Shown here one piece after another: positions 37,844 through 49,002 of a stretch of 55,466 bases of DNA. Both the position numbers and the translations under genes were made by a program. The number at the start of each line of letters is the position of its first letter. Position 1 is the first letter of the stretch. The stretch is taken from the NCBI GenBank assembly GCA_903893945.1, contig CAITOF010000037.1, positions 1 to 55,466 of the forward strand. The letters run 5' to 3'. This DNA comes from an uncultured Oxalobacteraceae bacterium (lineage in GTDB: Bacteria > Pseudomonadota > Gammaproteobacteria > Burkholderiales > Burkholderiaceae_D). The notes beneath the pieces were generated by a model that saw nothing but the letters and a program-made list of their open reading frames with translations, did no database searches and had not been told where the DNA came from.

Positions 37844-39445
37844 TTACGCTTCGATGCCCTGGCTGTTCAGATAGTCTTCGTAGGAACCCTGGAAATCAAC
37901 GATTTCATTTTCTTTAATTTCCAGAATTCGGGTGGCCAGGCTGGACACAAATTCCCGGTCATGAGAGACGAATATCAATGTTCCGGCGTATTTTTCCAGC
38001 GCGATGTTTAACGATTCAATCGTTTCCATGTCCATGTGGTTGGTCGGTTCATCCAGCAGTAAAACGTTGTGACGACCGAGCATTAATTTACCGTAGATCA
38101 TGCGGCCTTTTTCACCGCCGGACAACACCTTGACCGATTTTTTGACGTCATCGCCGCTGAACAGCAACCGGCCCAGAATTGAGCGCACGGCCTGGTCATC
38201 ATCACCTTCCTGGGTCCAGTCTCCCATCCAGTCGGTCAGTATCTTGCCGTTGGCGAATTCTTCGGTCGGGTCCTGTGGCATATAGCCGGGGTTCGCATTT
38301 TCCGCCCATTTCACGTTGCCGGCGTCGGGCTGCAGTCCGGACTTTCCACCGACGATGCAGCGCAACAGGGTAGTCTTGCCGATACCGTTGGCACCAATGA
38401 TCGCAATGCGCTCGCCGGCTTCCACATTGAAGTTGACGTTATTGAACAGGCTGCGATCGTAGGCTTTTGAAATACCCTGCACTTCGACTGCCAGACGATG
38501 TAATTTTTTCTCACCCTCAAACCGGATGTAGGGGTTCTGACGGCTGGACGGTTTGATGTCTTCAATCTTGATTTTTTCAATCTGCTTTGCACGCGACGTC
38601 GCCTGGCGCGCTTTTGATTTGTTCGCTGAAAAACGACGCACGAAATCCTGCAGTTCGGCCACTTTATCTTTGGCTTTGGCATTGTTGGCTAACTGTTGCG
38701 CACGCGCCTGGGAGGATGCCAGCATGTATTCATCGTAATTGCCGGGATAGATTTTCAATGTGCCATAGTCCATATCGGCCATATGGGTACATACCTGATT
38801 CAGGAAATGCCGATCATGTGAAATTATGATCATGGTCGAATTACGCTGGTTCAGTACGTTTTCCAGCCACCGGATAGTGTTGATATCCAGATTGTTGGTC
38901 GGTTCATCCAGCAACAGGATGTCCGGATTGGAAAACAGTGCCTGTGCCAGCAGCACCCGCAATTTCCACCCCGGTGCAATTTCGCTCATGGGGCCCTGAT
39001 GTTTGGCCAGTTCGATACCTGCACCCATCAGTATTTCACTGGCACGTGATTCAGCCGTGTAACCATCGCATTCGGCAAATCTGGCTTCCAGTTCAGCCGC
39101 ATGCATGTAATCTTCGTCGGTCGCATCCGGCTTGGCATACAGCGCATCACGTTCTGTCATGGCGGCCCACATTTCAGTGTGTCCCATCATCACCACGTCC
39201 AGAACACGCTGGTCTTCAAACGCGAACTGATTCTGACCCAGCTTACCCAGGCGTTCACCCACATCCAGCATGACGTTACCCGAACTCGGTTCCAGATCGC
39301 CGCCCAGAATTTTCATGAAAGTCGACTTGCCACAACCGTTTGCACCGATCAAACCATAACGGTTACCGTCACCGAATTTGACAGAGATGTTTTCAAACAG
39401 TGGCTTGGCGCCAAACTGCATAGTGATATTAGCGGTGGAAAGCAC
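37844..39445 (-). CDS. ybiT: ABC-F ATPase YbiT
   Basis: A soluble 533-residue protein with two ABC cassettes and no membrane part. Walker A motifs are GANGCGKST and GANGIGKTT; the second cassette has LSGGEKGR. The first signature is the YbiT-type APGWKLRV rather than LSGG. The linker between the cassettes (about 240-320) is the P-site tRNA-interaction motif region of ABC-F translation factors. Similarity to E. coli YbiT runs over the full length. The start is a GTG with AGG 7 nt upstream. YbiT is thought to resolve stalled ribosomes. Confidence 0.92.
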   Translation of the reverse strand: MLSTANITMQFGAKPLFENISVKFGDGNRYGLIGANGCGKSTFMKILGGDLEPSSGNVMLDVGERLGKLGQNQFAFEDQRVLDVVMMGHTEMWAAMTERDALYAKPDATDEDYMHAAELEARFAECDGYTAESRASEILMGAGIELAKHQGPMSEIAPGWKLRVLLAQALFSNPDILLLDEPTNNLDINTIRWLENVLNQRNSTMIIISHDRHFLNQVCTHMADMDYGTLKIYPGNYDEYMLASSQARAQQLANNAKAKDKVAELQDFVRRFSANKSKARQATSRAKQIEKIKIEDIKPSSRQNPYIRFEGEKKLHRLAVEVQGISKAYDRSLFNNVNFNVEAGERIAIIGANGIGKTTLLRCIVGGKSGLQPDAGNVKWAENANPGYMPQDPTEEFANGKILTDWMGDWTQEGDDDQAVRSILGRLLFSGDDVKKSVKVLSGGEKGRMIYGKLMLGRHNVLLLDEPTNHMDMETIESLNIALEKYAGTLIFVSHDREFVSSLATRILEIKENEIVDFQGSYEDYLNSQGIEA

Positions 39446-39480
39446 GTGTAACCTTTTTGCGATAAATATTTGTGGCGCGA

Positions 39481-39486
39481 ATTATA
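39481..39486 (-). promoter_or_regulatory. Candidate ybiT -10 box
   Basis: TATAAT on the minus strand, about 36 nt upstream of the ybiT GTG. The -35 element is weak. The surrounding 120 bp between ybiT and the LD-carboxypeptidase gene are AT-rich. Confidence 0.45.
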
Positions 39487-39568
39487 GCAGTTTTGCCTAT
39501 ACGATTTTTAACTTGTGATAAATTCCGCAATTTGTCAACAACCTGCATTTATTGTGCACGCGCTGAAT

Positions 39569-40483
39569 TTAAACAGAATTTTCCGCCAAATGGGGATGAG
39601 AGCCAAATTCAAACCTGATTTTCCGGGCGTCGCTCGTCAAGACGACGTCAGCTCCTATGGGCAGGGTTACCTTGTTGGGGCAATGCCCGAACGGCAATCC
39701 GGTAATAATGGGACATGAAATTCTGCTGCGAATGAACGCCAGCATCGTGTTGAAATCGTAGCCGTTATCATAATCCGACGACCTGTAATTGGTAAAATGG
39801 CCCAACACCAGTGCTTTCTGTCGGGTCAGAATACCCGCATGGATCAGCTGGAGCAACATCCGCTCGACCCGGTACGGGTTCTCGTTGACGTCTTCAATGA
39901 AGAGAATCCCGTCATTGATTACCGGCATGTAAGCAGTACCCACCAGATGTACCAGCATGGCCAGGTTGCCACCCCAAAAAGTACCTTGCACCTGCAAGTC
40001 CGGGTTACCTTCGGCGTCCGCGGTAAAACTGTAGTTGTCGTACGAAAGGCACTGGCGGAACTGCTCAAACGTAAACTCATGCAGATCCACCGAACCCAGG
40101 TCTTCATAGACCATCGGGCCTGCAAAACTGATTCGTCCGGTTTTGGCAAACAGGCCCAGATGAAATGGCGTGAAGTCGCTGAAGCCGACAAATAATTTGC
40201 CACTGTGTGCCATGCGATCAAAATCGATGTGCTCCAGTATCCGCGACAGGCCGTAACCGCCACGCAAGGCAAGCACGACATTGACATCCGGATCATCGAC
40301 CGCCTGGTTCAACTGGGCCAGGCGGGCCTCGTCGGTATCAGAAAACCGCAGATAGTTTGACTCCAGGTCAACCAGATTTTTGACTGTCCAGCCGCGCGCC
40401 TGTAATCTTTCGATCGCCCGCAAGACATTAGCCGGATCTGGCGCGTAGGCACTCGGTGCAATTATGGCGATGGTGGACATCAT
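39569..40483 (-). CDS. ldcA: LD-carboxypeptidase (S66 family)
   Basis: About 304 residues. It removes the terminal D-alanine from murein tetrapeptides during cytoplasmic recycling. The serine protease-like triad is visible: Ser in GFSDFT, Glu in FIEDVNENPYR and His in PFGHCPNKVTLPIG. The start is the ATG pair at 40483/40480 (MMSTIAIIAPS), two bases after the tadA stop; a longer frame upstream lies inside tadA. It is the last gene of the queE-queD-tadA group, probably by operon hitch-hiking. Confidence 0.9.
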   Translation of the reverse strand: MMSTIAIIAPSAYAPDPANVLRAIERLQARGWTVKNLVDLESNYLRFSDTDEARLAQLNQAVDDPDVNVVLALRGGYGLSRILEHIDFDRMAHSGKLFVGFSDFTPFHLGLFAKTGRISFAGPMVYEDLGSVDLHEFTFEQFRQCLSYDNYSFTADAEGNPDLQVQGTFWGGNLAMLVHLVGTAYMPVINDGILFIEDVNENPYRVERMLLQLIHAGILTRQKALVLGHFTNYRSSDYDNGYDFNTMLAFIRSRISCPIITGLPFGHCPNKVTLPIGADVVLTSDARKIRFEFGSHPHLAENSV

Positions 40484-40485
40484 GT

Positions 40486-41422
<937 letters not shown>

Positions 41423-41454
41423 GTAATTACCTAGGTTACTTCAAGGGTTGGGCA

Positions 41455-42090
41455 TCAGGGTATCTGTAAAATTTTATGCGTTTGCAGGCTTAACTTCCAC
41501 AACGGGTTGTTCTTGCAGAAATCCACAGCCTTTCGGGTATTTTCCGCCCGCAAAGGACCATCCATGGCCTGTACGAAAAAATGCTGAAAGTCGAGCTGTG
41601 CGTAGTCCTGCATATTCTGCCCCAGTTGGGGGATAACAACTTTTAATTCATCGCCCTTTCTGACCACCAGTTCCGCTCCCATTTTGGGACTGACACATAC
41701 CCAATCAACTCCGGCGGGAACAGCGATCGTCCCGTTGGTTTCAATGGCAATGATGAAACCTGCCTGGTGCATTGCGACGATCAATTCGCTGTCCAGCTGC
41801 ATCAAGGGTTCGCCACCGGTAAATACCACGTATTTTTTTTCCGGATAGGCTGGCGGCCACAGATTGTCGATGGCTTGCGCTAATTGGCCTGCATGCCTGA
41901 ATTTCCCCCCCAACTCGCCATCCGTGCCAACAAAATCGGTATCGCAGAACTGGCAGACCGCCTTCGCCCTGTCCTCCTCGCGGCCAGACCAGAGATTGCA
42001 ACCGGAAAAACGGCAAAAGACCGCCGGGCGACCGGCATGACTTCCCTCGCCTTGCAAGGTATAAAAAATCTCTTTAACGCTATAGGTCAC
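41455..42090 (-). CDS. queE: 7-carboxy-7-deazaguanine synthase (radical SAM)
   Basis: A radical SAM enzyme of about 211 residues, the step after QueD towards preQ0. The iron-sulfur cysteines follow the unusual QueE spacing (FCRFSGCNLW, then VCQFCDTDF), preceded by EIFYTLQGEG. I start it at GTG (42090), which matches the family N-terminus; TTG at 42111 would add seven residues. A 140-nt gap with several small hairpins lies upstream. QueC is not in the window. Confidence 0.93.
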   Translation of the reverse strand: MTYSVKEIFYTLQGEGSHAGRPAVFCRFSGCNLWSGREEDRAKAVCQFCDTDFVGTDGELGGKFRHAGQLAQAIDNLWPPAYPEKKYVVFTGGEPLMQLDSELIVAMHQAGFIIAIETNGTIAVPAGVDWVCVSPKMGAELVVRKGDELKVVIPQLGQNMQDYAQLDFQHFFVQAMDGPLRAENTRKAVDFCKNNPLWKLSLQTHKILQIP

Positions 42091-42230
42091 TGTGTTACCC
42101 GTAAAAATCAAATCAATATCAGAAAACAGTCCGGCATAGGTGCCCTGTCTTCAGGCACTACCTGCGCCGCCGCACCTGGTGCACGTGATGACTGGGCCAG
42201 TCCGCGTGCGGCTGACCTTATGTGCGCTGT

Positions 42231-43160
42231 TCAGCGCTGGGGTGCAACCACTGCACGGATTTTTTCTTCAAGTCCTGGCGGGAAGACCCGATCACTGCCC
42301 GCATAATTTTCTTCCAGATGACTGACACGGGTGGTGCCAAACATTGCTGTTTTGATATTTTTATTCAGCAAGGCAAAACCAATGGCGATCTGCGACGGCG
42401 TCCAGTCGGCGACTGAACGCAAAAAATTCAAACTCCGGGCCCGCATATAACTCTGTCGATGGTTCTTCACGGCACGCAGCAAATACCACACGTCCACCCT
42501 GTTTTTCGGCCACAGGAACCTGGGCGCGTGGACATGATTGGCCATGGCTGCACCGCCGAATACCATTTTACCGGAAGATGCCAGTCGCTCAATAACGATT
42601 TCTCGATCCACTCTGAGCAGATTGTAATCCGGCATGACAGCATCAAAGAAATCAATGTCGACCAGAGCCTCCAGTACATCGTCATCATGACTGTTCACGC
42701 CAAACCACCGGACCCACCCGCGTTCTTTTGCCAGACGCAGTGCCTGAAACAGTTCGGGCTGTTTCAGGGTGTCCACCGCCGGTCCATGCAGGTAGACTAA
42801 TGGAATCGTCTCCAATCCCAGACGGGTTCGGGACAGATCGATGGATTCCAGCAGATGTGCGGGAGCCCAGTCTTTAAATAAGGCCCCATTGTTGCCGATC
42901 CGTGTGCCGATTTTTGTCGATACCAGCAACCGGCCGGTTTCTTTGCCTTTCAGGATGCGTCCCAGGCGTGGTTCGGCATTTCCGCCCGAATAGGACGCGC
43001 CCGTGTCGAACACATTAATGCCCAATTCCAGCGCGCGCTCTATAATCGCGGCCGCCTTTTTCTCGTCGAACCAGGGTTGGCCCCAGGCGCTGGCACAACC
43101 GAGGCCAAGTCGGGACGTTTGAAACGTGTTTAAGCTGCTTTGGGTTGCGGTGCCAGTCAT
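42231..43160 (-). CDS. Aldo/keto reductase
   Basis: A 309-residue (alpha/beta)8 NADPH-dependent oxidoreductase. The catalytic tetrad can be placed: Asp in FDTGASY, Tyr in the same segment, Lys in STKIG and His in YLHGP. The C-terminal half (FGTTRVSHLEENY) fits the nucleotide-binding region. It resembles the family members close to YajO/L-galactose dehydrogenase, but the substrate is not predictable. It follows guaA on the same strand across a structured 104-nt gap. Confidence 0.9.
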   Translation of the reverse strand: MTGTATQSSLNTFQTSRLGLGCASAWGQPWFDEKKAAAIIERALELGINVFDTGASYSGGNAEPRLGRILKGKETGRLLVSTKIGTRIGNNGALFKDWAPAHLLESIDLSRTRLGLETIPLVYLHGPAVDTLKQPELFQALRLAKERGWVRWFGVNSHDDDVLEALVDIDFFDAVMPDYNLLRVDREIVIERLASSGKMVFGGAAMANHVHAPRFLWPKNRVDVWYLLRAVKNHRQSYMRARSLNFLRSVADWTPSQIAIGFALLNKNIKTAMFGTTRVSHLEENYAGSDRVFPPGLEEKIRAVVAPQR

Positions 43161-43217
43161 AAAGGGTCAGAAATAGCAGGGTTCAGGGGCGGCCGATCGG
43201 GCCTGACGGGGACAACG

Positions 43218-43255
43218 TGGCGTGCACGCAGCGCCTAGACTCGCTGCCCACGCCA
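43218..43255 (-). terminator. Two-part stem-loop after guaA
   Basis: A nested stem: outer arms TGGCGTG / CACGCCA and inner arms GCAGCG / CGCTGC, with an 8-nt loop. It starts 9 nt after the guaA stop. It lacks a T tract, so it may be a Rho-related, RNA-stabilising or weak termination structure rather than a classical terminator. Confidence 0.4.
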
Positions 43256-43264
43256 GTCAATTCG

Positions 43265-44845
43265 TCATTCCCATTCGATGGTTGCGGGTGGTTTTCCGGA
43301 GATGTCATAAACAACCCGGTTAATGCCTCGCACCTCGTTAATGATCCGGTTCGACACTTTGCCGAGCAATTCATGCGGTAAATGAGCCCAGTGTGCGGTC
43401 ATGAAATCCTGAGTCTGCACGGCGCGCAGCGCAACGACGTATTCATAAGTGCGTCCGTCACCCATGACACCGACCGATTTGACCGGTAAAAAAACGGCAA
43501 ATGCCTGACTGGTAGCCTGATACCAGTTCTGGTCGGTTCCCGCTACGGGTGTATTGCGCAACTCGTCTATGAATATGGCGTCTGCCCTGCGCAACAAATC
43601 GGCATAATTTTTCTTTACCTCGCCCAGTATCCGCACGCCCAATCCGGGGCCGGGGAACGGATGACGATACACCATGGCTTCCGGCAGTCCCAGAGCCACG
43701 CCCAGCTTGCGTACCTCATCTTTGAACAACTCGCGCAGCGGTTCCAGTAATTTCAGATGCAGTGTGTCGGGCAATCCGCCCACATTGTGGTGGCTCTTGA
43801 TGGTGTGGCCTTTTTTGCCTTTGCCGGCACTTTCAATCACGTCGGGGTAAATGGTTCCCTGCGCCAGCCATTTGGCATTCTTGATCCTGGCCGATTCGAC
43901 CTGGAACACTTCCACAAACTCACGCCCGATAATTTTTCGTTTCTGTTCCGGATCGGTGACCCCGGCCAGATGACCCATGAATTGATCGGTTGCATCAACA
44001 TGGATTACTTTCACGCCCAGATTCTGCGCAAACATTTCCATGACCATTTTGCCTTCATCCAGACGTAACAGTCCGTGGTCGACAAACACGCAGGTCAGCT
44101 GGTCACCGATGGCACGATGAATCAGCGCTGCCGCGACACTGCTGTCGACTCCGCCCGACAAGCCGAGAATAACATCGTCTTTGCCGACCTGGGCCCGAAT
44201 CATGTCGACAGCTTCGTTGATGTAATCAGGCATATTCCAGTCTGATTTGCAGCCGCAGATGTCATGCACGAAACGCCCGATGATTTCGGTCCCTTTCAGG
44301 GTATGCGTGACTTCCGGATGAAACTGGACCGCATAAAAATGCCGCTCTTCGTCAGCCATTGCGGCGACGGGGCAATTGTCAGTTGACGCCATCAGCTTGA
44401 ATCCCGGAGGCATGGCGATGACTTTGTCGCCATGACTCATCCAGACCTTGAGCATGCCGTGTCCTTCAGGTGTCGTGAAATCGGCCAAATCCTTAAAAAG
44501 CCGGGTGTGCCCGCGGGCGCGCACCTCGGCATAGCCGAATTCACGCACCTTGCCATTTTCAACCTGACCGCCCAGTTGTGCCGCCATGGTTTGCATACCA
44601 TAGCAGATCCCGAATACCGGGACACCCGCCTGAAATACCGCGTCGGGTGCGCGCGGTGTTTCGTCATCAATGACACTGTTCGGTCCGCCGGACAGGATAA
44701 TGCCGGCTGCCCCGTAATTCCGTATGAATTCATCGCTGACATCATAGGGATACACTTCAGAAAATACCCCTGCGTCACGCACACGTCTTGCAATCAACTG
44801 AGTAACCTGGGAACCGAAATCAAGGATGAGAATTTTGGAGTGCAT
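43265..44845 (-). CDS. guaA: GMP synthase (glutamine-hydrolysing)
   Basis: A 526-residue enzyme that aminates XMP to GMP. The N-terminal class I glutamine amidotransferase has its nucleophile in GICYGMQ and its His/Glu in QFHPEV. The ATP-pyrophosphatase domain carries the SGGVDSS loop, and the C-terminal dimerisation domain ends in KPPATIEWE as expected. It lies downstream of guaB with a GAF-GGDEF gene in between. Confidence 0.98.
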   Translation of the reverse strand: MHSKILILDFGSQVTQLIARRVRDAGVFSEVYPYDVSDEFIRNYGAAGIILSGGPNSVIDDETPRAPDAVFQAGVPVFGICYGMQTMAAQLGGQVENGKVREFGYAEVRARGHTRLFKDLADFTTPEGHGMLKVWMSHGDKVIAMPPGFKLMASTDNCPVAAMADEERHFYAVQFHPEVTHTLKGTEIIGRFVHDICGCKSDWNMPDYINEAVDMIRAQVGKDDVILGLSGGVDSSVAAALIHRAIGDQLTCVFVDHGLLRLDEGKMVMEMFAQNLGVKVIHVDATDQFMGHLAGVTDPEQKRKIIGREFVEVFQVESARIKNAKWLAQGTIYPDVIESAGKGKKGHTIKSHHNVGGLPDTLHLKLLEPLRELFKDEVRKLGVALGLPEAMVYRHPFPGPGLGVRILGEVKKNYADLLRRADAIFIDELRNTPVAGTDQNWYQATSQAFAVFLPVKSVGVMGDGRTYEYVVALRAVQTQDFMTAHWAHLPHELLGKVSNRIINEVRGINRVVYDISGKPPATIEWE

Positions 44846-44969
44846 GAAATAAACTGACTGAGTTAAAAAACGGGTAAATGAAATCTGCCTACAACAACGG
44901 ATAAGCTCAACGGGACAGGCCGCTGGACGGGGTGATCCTTCCCATGGACATCAACATGAAAGCAGACGG

Positions 44970-45989
44970 TCAGGCGAGTGACGCATGGACAAAGCTGTTT
45001 TTACCGGCTTTTCGGGCCTTGTATAAAGCCTGTTCCACCTGATTCATCAATTCTTCCGGGTTGGCATCGACAAATACGTCGGTCGACACAGAGCCGATAC
45101 AGACTGTTATATCAATGGGTTTGTCATTAATGGTTTCCGAATGGGCCAGCACCGTGCTGCGGATACGCTCGGTAACGGCTTTTATAACGACGTGCGACGC
45201 ACCGGGCAACACGATCAGAAATTCTTCTGAACCATAGCGGCCCAAAGCGTCAAAGGGGCGTATGCACGAGCGCACCCGGCTGACCATTTTCATCAAAACG
45301 GTTTCGGATGCGTGCAAGCCATGCTGCTCTTTGAGTGCCGCGTAATTGTCCAGGCCCACCATTGCAATGGACATCGGTTTATCGGCGGATTTGCAGCGCA
45401 ACACTTCGATTTCGAGTGAACGAATGATGGCAGTCCTGTTCCATGTGCCGAACATCGGATCGATCATGCTGTCGCGGCGCAGCGACCGGTTTTGCTTCAC
45501 CAGATCATCGTGCGTCATCTGCAGCGCATCAAAATGCAACTCCTGCTCCACCAGCCCAGCCAGGTCATTCAATAAAAATGTGTCTTCTTCCTGATATTGA
45601 CGCGCCACATAGTCGATCAGAAATATGGCTCCGACCACTTCCTTATTATCGAATATCGGCTGGACCGAATAAAACCGGATATAGGGCGGCCCCACAACCC
45701 AGGGATTCGCCGCCGTTTTGGGGTCGGTGCGCGCATCGTTAACGATCACGGGGGCATGCGGAAAAGCCAGTGAATCACAGAAGGCTGCCTCCAGCGCCGC
45801 CATCGAACGCTCTCCCTTGCCAAATCGGGCAGAAACATTTCCAAAGCTGACAATACAGTTGGCCACGCCAAACAGGCGAATCGCAATCCGCTCAATACGC
45901 AGGATGCGATCTTCCTGGGCAGAAATGGCAAAATTGCCCATCCCTGAGTTGGGTTGACCTGCAATCGTGTTGGAAACCGGTGTTTTCAT
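44970..45989 (-). CDS. GAF-GGDEF protein with degenerate cyclase site, in the gua operon
   Basis: 339 residues: a GAF domain (about 25-145) followed by a GGDEF domain (about 170-335). The signature is GSEEF (about 253-257) with an inhibitory-site motif RPFD five residues before it. Where active cyclases have DxDxFKxxND, this protein reads GLDNYAALKE, so the first metal-binding Asp and the guanine-binding Asn are replaced. That argues for a binding or sensor role rather than c-di-GMP synthesis. Start ATG at 45989 with GGAG 6 nt upstream. It lies 31 nt after guaB and 124 nt before guaA. Confidence 0.88.
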   Translation of the reverse strand: MKTPVSNTIAGQPNSGMGNFAISAQEDRILRIERIAIRLFGVANCIVSFGNVSARFGKGERSMAALEAAFCDSLAFPHAPVIVNDARTDPKTAANPWVVGPPYIRFYSVQPIFDNKEVVGAIFLIDYVARQYQEEDTFLLNDLAGLVEQELHFDALQMTHDDLVKQNRSLRRDSMIDPMFGTWNRTAIIRSLEIEVLRCKSADKPMSIAMVGLDNYAALKEQHGLHASETVLMKMVSRVRSCIRPFDALGRYGSEEFLIVLPGASHVVIKAVTERIRSTVLAHSETINDKPIDITVCIGSVSTDVFVDANPEELMNQVEQALYKARKAGKNSFVHASLA

Positions 45990-46020
45990 AAAAGCTCCGA
46001 AAATTGACATCGACTGAAGG

Positions 46021-47481
46021 CTATTCAGCGCGATAATTAGGTGCTTCTTTGGTTATCTGCACGTCATGCACATGCGATTCCCGCATTCCTGCGGACGTAA
46101 TTTCCACAAACTCGGCTTTATTGTGCAAATCCTCGATCGTTGCACAGCCACAATAACCCATGGATTGCTTTACACCGCCGACTAACTGAAACAGGATCGC
46201 CAACACACTGCCTTTATAGGCCACGCGACCCTCAATGCCTTCAGGAACCATTTTTTCCGTACTGGCATCGGATTCCTGAAAATAGCGATCTGCCGAGCCC
46301 GCGGCCATCGCACCCAGACTCCCCATGCCACGATACGACTTGTAACTGCGGCCCTGATAAAGAATCACTTCGCCAGGCGCCTCTTCGGTACCCGCAAACA
46401 GGCTGCCCATCATGACTGTCGATGCCCCGGCTGCCAATGCCTTTGACACATCGCCGGAGTAGCGCACGCCACCGTCCGCGATGCACGGAATACCGGTGCC
46501 TTTTAACGCATTGGCCACATTGGAGATCGCCGTAATCTGCGGCACGCCAACACCGGCCACAATGCGGGTTGTGCAAATGGAACCGGGGCCGATACCGACT
46601 TTGACACCGTCTGCACCGTATTCAACCATGGCCAGCGCGGCAGCCGCAGTCGCAATGTTGCCGCCGATCACATCAACCTGCGGGTAATGGGTTTTTACCC
46701 AGCGTATGCGCTCCAGCACACCCTTGGAATGGCCATGGGCGGTATCGACGACGATGACATCGACACCCGCCCTGACCAGCAGATCAACCCGTTCGTCATT
46801 GTCAGGCCCCACACCGACAGCGGCGCCCACGCGCAATTTACCCTGGCTGTCTTTTGACGCATAAGGATGTTCAGTCGATTTCTGTATGTCCTTGACGGTA
46901 ATCAGGCCGCGCAATTCAAAGCCGGCATTGACAACCAGGACACGTTCAAGCCGGTGTTTGTTCATCAGGCGTTTGGCTTCGACGACATCGGCCGTTTCAT
47001 CGACATAAACCAGTTTCTCGCGCGGCGTCATCTTGTCGCGCACCTTGGCATCCAGATCCCGTTCAAAACGCAGGTCGCGATTGGTAATAATGCCGACAAC
47101 CACCTTGCCTTCAACGACAGGAAATCCGCTGACGCCATGCTGCTGTGACAGTGCCAGGACTTCACGTATTGTCATGTCGGGCGGGATGGTGATCGGATCG
47201 CGTAGAACGCCGGACTCAAACCGTTTGACTTTGGCCACTTCACTTGCCTGTTCTCTGGGCGACAGATTCTTGTGAATAATGCCAATGCCACCTTCCTGTG
47301 CCATGGCGATGGCCAGTCGTGCCTCGGTGACGGTATCCATCGCGGCTGACAGCAGGGGTATATTGAGCGTGATATTGCGTGTTAAACGCGTGGCCAGTGA
47401 GGTCTCTTTAGGGAGAATGTCTGAAAAAGCCGGTACTAAGAGCACGTCGTCGAAAGTTAGTGCTTTTTGGAGGAGACGCAT
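46021..47481 (-). CDS. guaB: IMP dehydrogenase
   Basis: A 486-residue enzyme that oxidises IMP to XMP with NAD, the first committed step to GMP. A TIM barrel is interrupted by two CBS domains (about 95-205), which in other species bind ATP or (p)ppGpp-type ligands. The catalytic cysteine is in [11 protein letters not shown], and the mobile flap region contains [14 protein letters not shown] precedes the ATG at a suitable distance. Confidence 0.98.
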   Translation of the reverse strand: MRLLQKALTFDDVLLVPAFSDILPKETSLATRLTRNITLNIPLLSAAMDTVTEARLAIAMAQEGGIGIIHKNLSPREQASEVAKVKRFESGVLRDPITIPPDMTIREVLALSQQHGVSGFPVVEGKVVVGIITNRDLRFERDLDAKVRDKMTPREKLVYVDETADVVEAKRLMNKHRLERVLVVNAGFELRGLITVKDIQKSTEHPYASKDSQGKLRVGAAVGVGPDNDERVDLLVRAGVDVIVVDTAHGHSKGVLERIRWVKTHYPQVDVIGGNIATAAAALAMVEYGADGVKVGIGPGSICTTRIVAGVGVPQITAISNVANALKGTGIPCIADGGVRYSGDVSKALAAGASTVMMGSLFAGTEEAPGEVILYQGRSYKSYRGMGSLGAMAAGSADRYFQESDASTEKMVPEGIEGRVAYKGSVLAILFQLVGGVKQSMGYCGCATIEDLHNKAEFVEITSAGMRESHVHDVQITKEAPNYRAE

Positions 47482-47507
47482 AGTATTTCCTATAGGCGCA
47501 AAAGCGA

Positions 47508-47513
47508 ATTATA
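47508..47513 (-). promoter_or_regulatory. Candidate guaB -10 box
   Basis: TATAAT on the minus strand, 27 nt upstream of the guaB ATG, in the short divergent region before the DUF4124 gene. The -35 position (near AAGACG, 17 nt upstream) matches poorly. Confidence 0.45.
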
Positions 47514-47664
47514 CAGAAAACCACACATATCGTCTTGTTGCTTTTAAGAATTTTAGTTATATTTTGGAATAATTCCATCAAATTGGCTTAACATGGACGA
47601 AACGACCCGTTTGCGATACCCGAGCCGGTCCCTGACACCAGCCTCACTAACTGAAGTGATTATT

Positions 47665-48162
47665 ATGAAAAAATCAATTTTCCGATCCATGCTTGCTCTG
47701 GCGACTTTGTATCTGGTCAGCACTGCGGCCATGGCCCAATATGTCTGGGTCGATGAAAAAGGCACCAAGCAGTTTTCTGATCAACCGCCACCACCCTCGG
47801 TTCCCAAAAGCAGAATTCTGAAATTCTCGGGCAAGTCGATGGACAGTCAGGATGCGGCAACGGATGGCGATTCGGATACGTCGAAGACCTCGAAACAGCA
47901 GGAAAGCGTGGCTGACCGTGAGCAGGCCTTTAAAAAGCGCCATGATGAACAGTTGGCCAAAGAGAAAAAAGAAGCGGATGCTGCCAAGGCGGCAGCAGCA
48001 AAAAGTGACAATTGCAAGCGGATGCGGGATTATAAACAGACACTCGATTCCGGACAGCGCATACTGCAGCCTGACGCCAGTGGCAACCGCTCTTACATGT
48101 CGGATGAAAAACGTGCACAGGAGTCGAGCACGGTCAATCAGAACCTGAGTGACTGTAATTAG
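47665..48162 (+). CDS. DUF4124 exported protein
   Basis: About 165 residues with a signal peptide (cleavage after AMA near residue 23), followed by the DUF4124 motif QYVWVDEKGTKQFSDQPPP. A charged coiled-coil-like stretch rich in Lys, Glu and Ala fills the middle. Periplasmic; function unknown. The ATG at 47665 is chosen because the signal peptide starts there; an upstream frame to 47593 is not family-like. It is divergent from guaB. Confidence 0.85.
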   Translation: MKKSIFRSMLALATLYLVSTAAMAQYVWVDEKGTKQFSDQPPPPSVPKSRILKFSGKSMDSQDAATDGDSDTSKTSKQQESVADREQAFKKRHDEQLAKEKKEADAAKAAAAKSDNCKRMRDYKQTLDSGQRILQPDASGNRSYMSDEKRAQESSTVNQNLSDCN

Positions 48163-48228
48163 GATAGCCAGACCGGCGGGCGGGGCAGAGACCAGGCTAG
48201 CTCAGATTCGCCCACCGGCATCACGAAT

Positions 48229-48522
48229 TCAGGTTTTTCGCCGGTTGGCCCGGGTCCGTCTGGCCACCATCGGATCAACCTGCAAAGGCCGGTATATTTC
48301 GATGCGGTCGTTCGGTTTAATGCGGGTCGTCAGGCTTTTTATTTTTGAATAAATGCCGACTTTGGCGTATTCCAGGTCGAGCTCCGGTATGTCGTTCAAA
48401 ATGCCGCTTAATTCGATGGCATCCTGTACGGTAGCCTCGTCAGGCACGCGTAATTCCCGCAAATATTGATGCACCGGTGAACAGTAACATACCTGCACGG
48501 TGACTCCGGCGTCACTTTCCAT
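48229..48522 (-). CDS. rnfH: RnfH-family ubiquitin-like-fold protein
   Basis: A 97-residue protein of the RnfH/YfjF (UPF0125) family with the typical segments VQVCYCSPVHQ, the beta-grasp core and IEIYRPLQVDPM. Its biochemical role is unclear despite the name. The ATG at 48522 overlaps the ratA end by 11 nt, the usual ratA-rnfH coupling. A longer upstream frame is discarded. Confidence 0.93.
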   Translation of the reverse strand: MESDAGVTVQVCYCSPVHQYLRELRVPDEATVQDAIELSGILNDIPELDLEYAKVGIYSKIKSLTTRIKPNDRIEIYRPLQVDPMVARRTRANRRKT

Positions 48523-48946
48523 ACACACTTTCCGCACGCTGACAGAATGCATCCACAAAACTGTTTGCAATTTTATTAAACACAGGACCGATCAAATGCT
48601 CTAAAATTCTGCTTGAAAATTCATAGTGCAAATCAAATTCAATTTTACAGGCGTTGTCCCGCAGGGGCTTAAATAGCCAGGTGCCATCGAGGTGCCTGAA
48701 CGGCCCCGAAATCAACTTCATTTTCATTGAGCTTGGCGCTGAGTTGGTATTTTCTGTGGTAAAACTCTGATGGACACCATGAAAACTGATGTTTAATGTT
48801 GCCACTAAACGAGTATCGTTGCGTTCCTGAACGTTCACGCCACTGCACCAGGGCAGAAACTCGGGATAACGCTCAACAGCATCCACCAAGGTGAACATCT
48901 GCTCAGCGCTATAACCGACCAAGACGGATTTTTGTACGACTGCCAT
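48512..48946 (-). CDS. ratA: RatA/Coq10-type START-domain protein
   Basis: A 144-residue SRPBCC/START-fold protein (SVLVGYSAEQMFTLVDAVERYPEFLPWC). E. coli RatA has been described as an inhibitor of 70S formation, while eukaryotic Coq10 relatives bind ubiquinone; which applies here is open. It is divergent from smpB and precedes rnfH, a highly conserved block. Confidence 0.92.
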   Translation of the reverse strand: MAVVQKSVLVGYSAEQMFTLVDAVERYPEFLPWCSGVNVQERNDTRLVATLNISFHGVHQSFTTENTNSAPSSMKMKLISGPFRHLDGTWLFKPLRDNACKIEFDLHYEFSSRILEHLIGPVFNKIANSFVDAFCQRAESVYGK

Positions 48947-49002
48947 AGTTTTTTAACCATTTTATAAGAAGCAGGTTTTCCCTGCCCCGAATTTTACCTG
49001 AT

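Noticed and set aside
42091-42230. Gap upstream of queE considered as a preQ1 riboswitch.
   Set aside because: Several short hairpins are present, but I cannot match the loop and A-rich tail of any preQ1 class; a covariance-model search would be needed.
48172-48218. Hairpin CCGGcGGGCG / CGCCCaCCGG between the DUF4124 gene and rnfH, considered as a bidirectional terminator.
   Set aside because: The stem has a mismatch, the loop is 26 nt and there is no T tract on either side, so evidence is too weak for a feature.
48947-49002. Search for a tmRNA (ssrA) gene beside smpB.
   Set aside because: The adjoining gap is only 56 bp and no tRNA-like ends are visible nearby.
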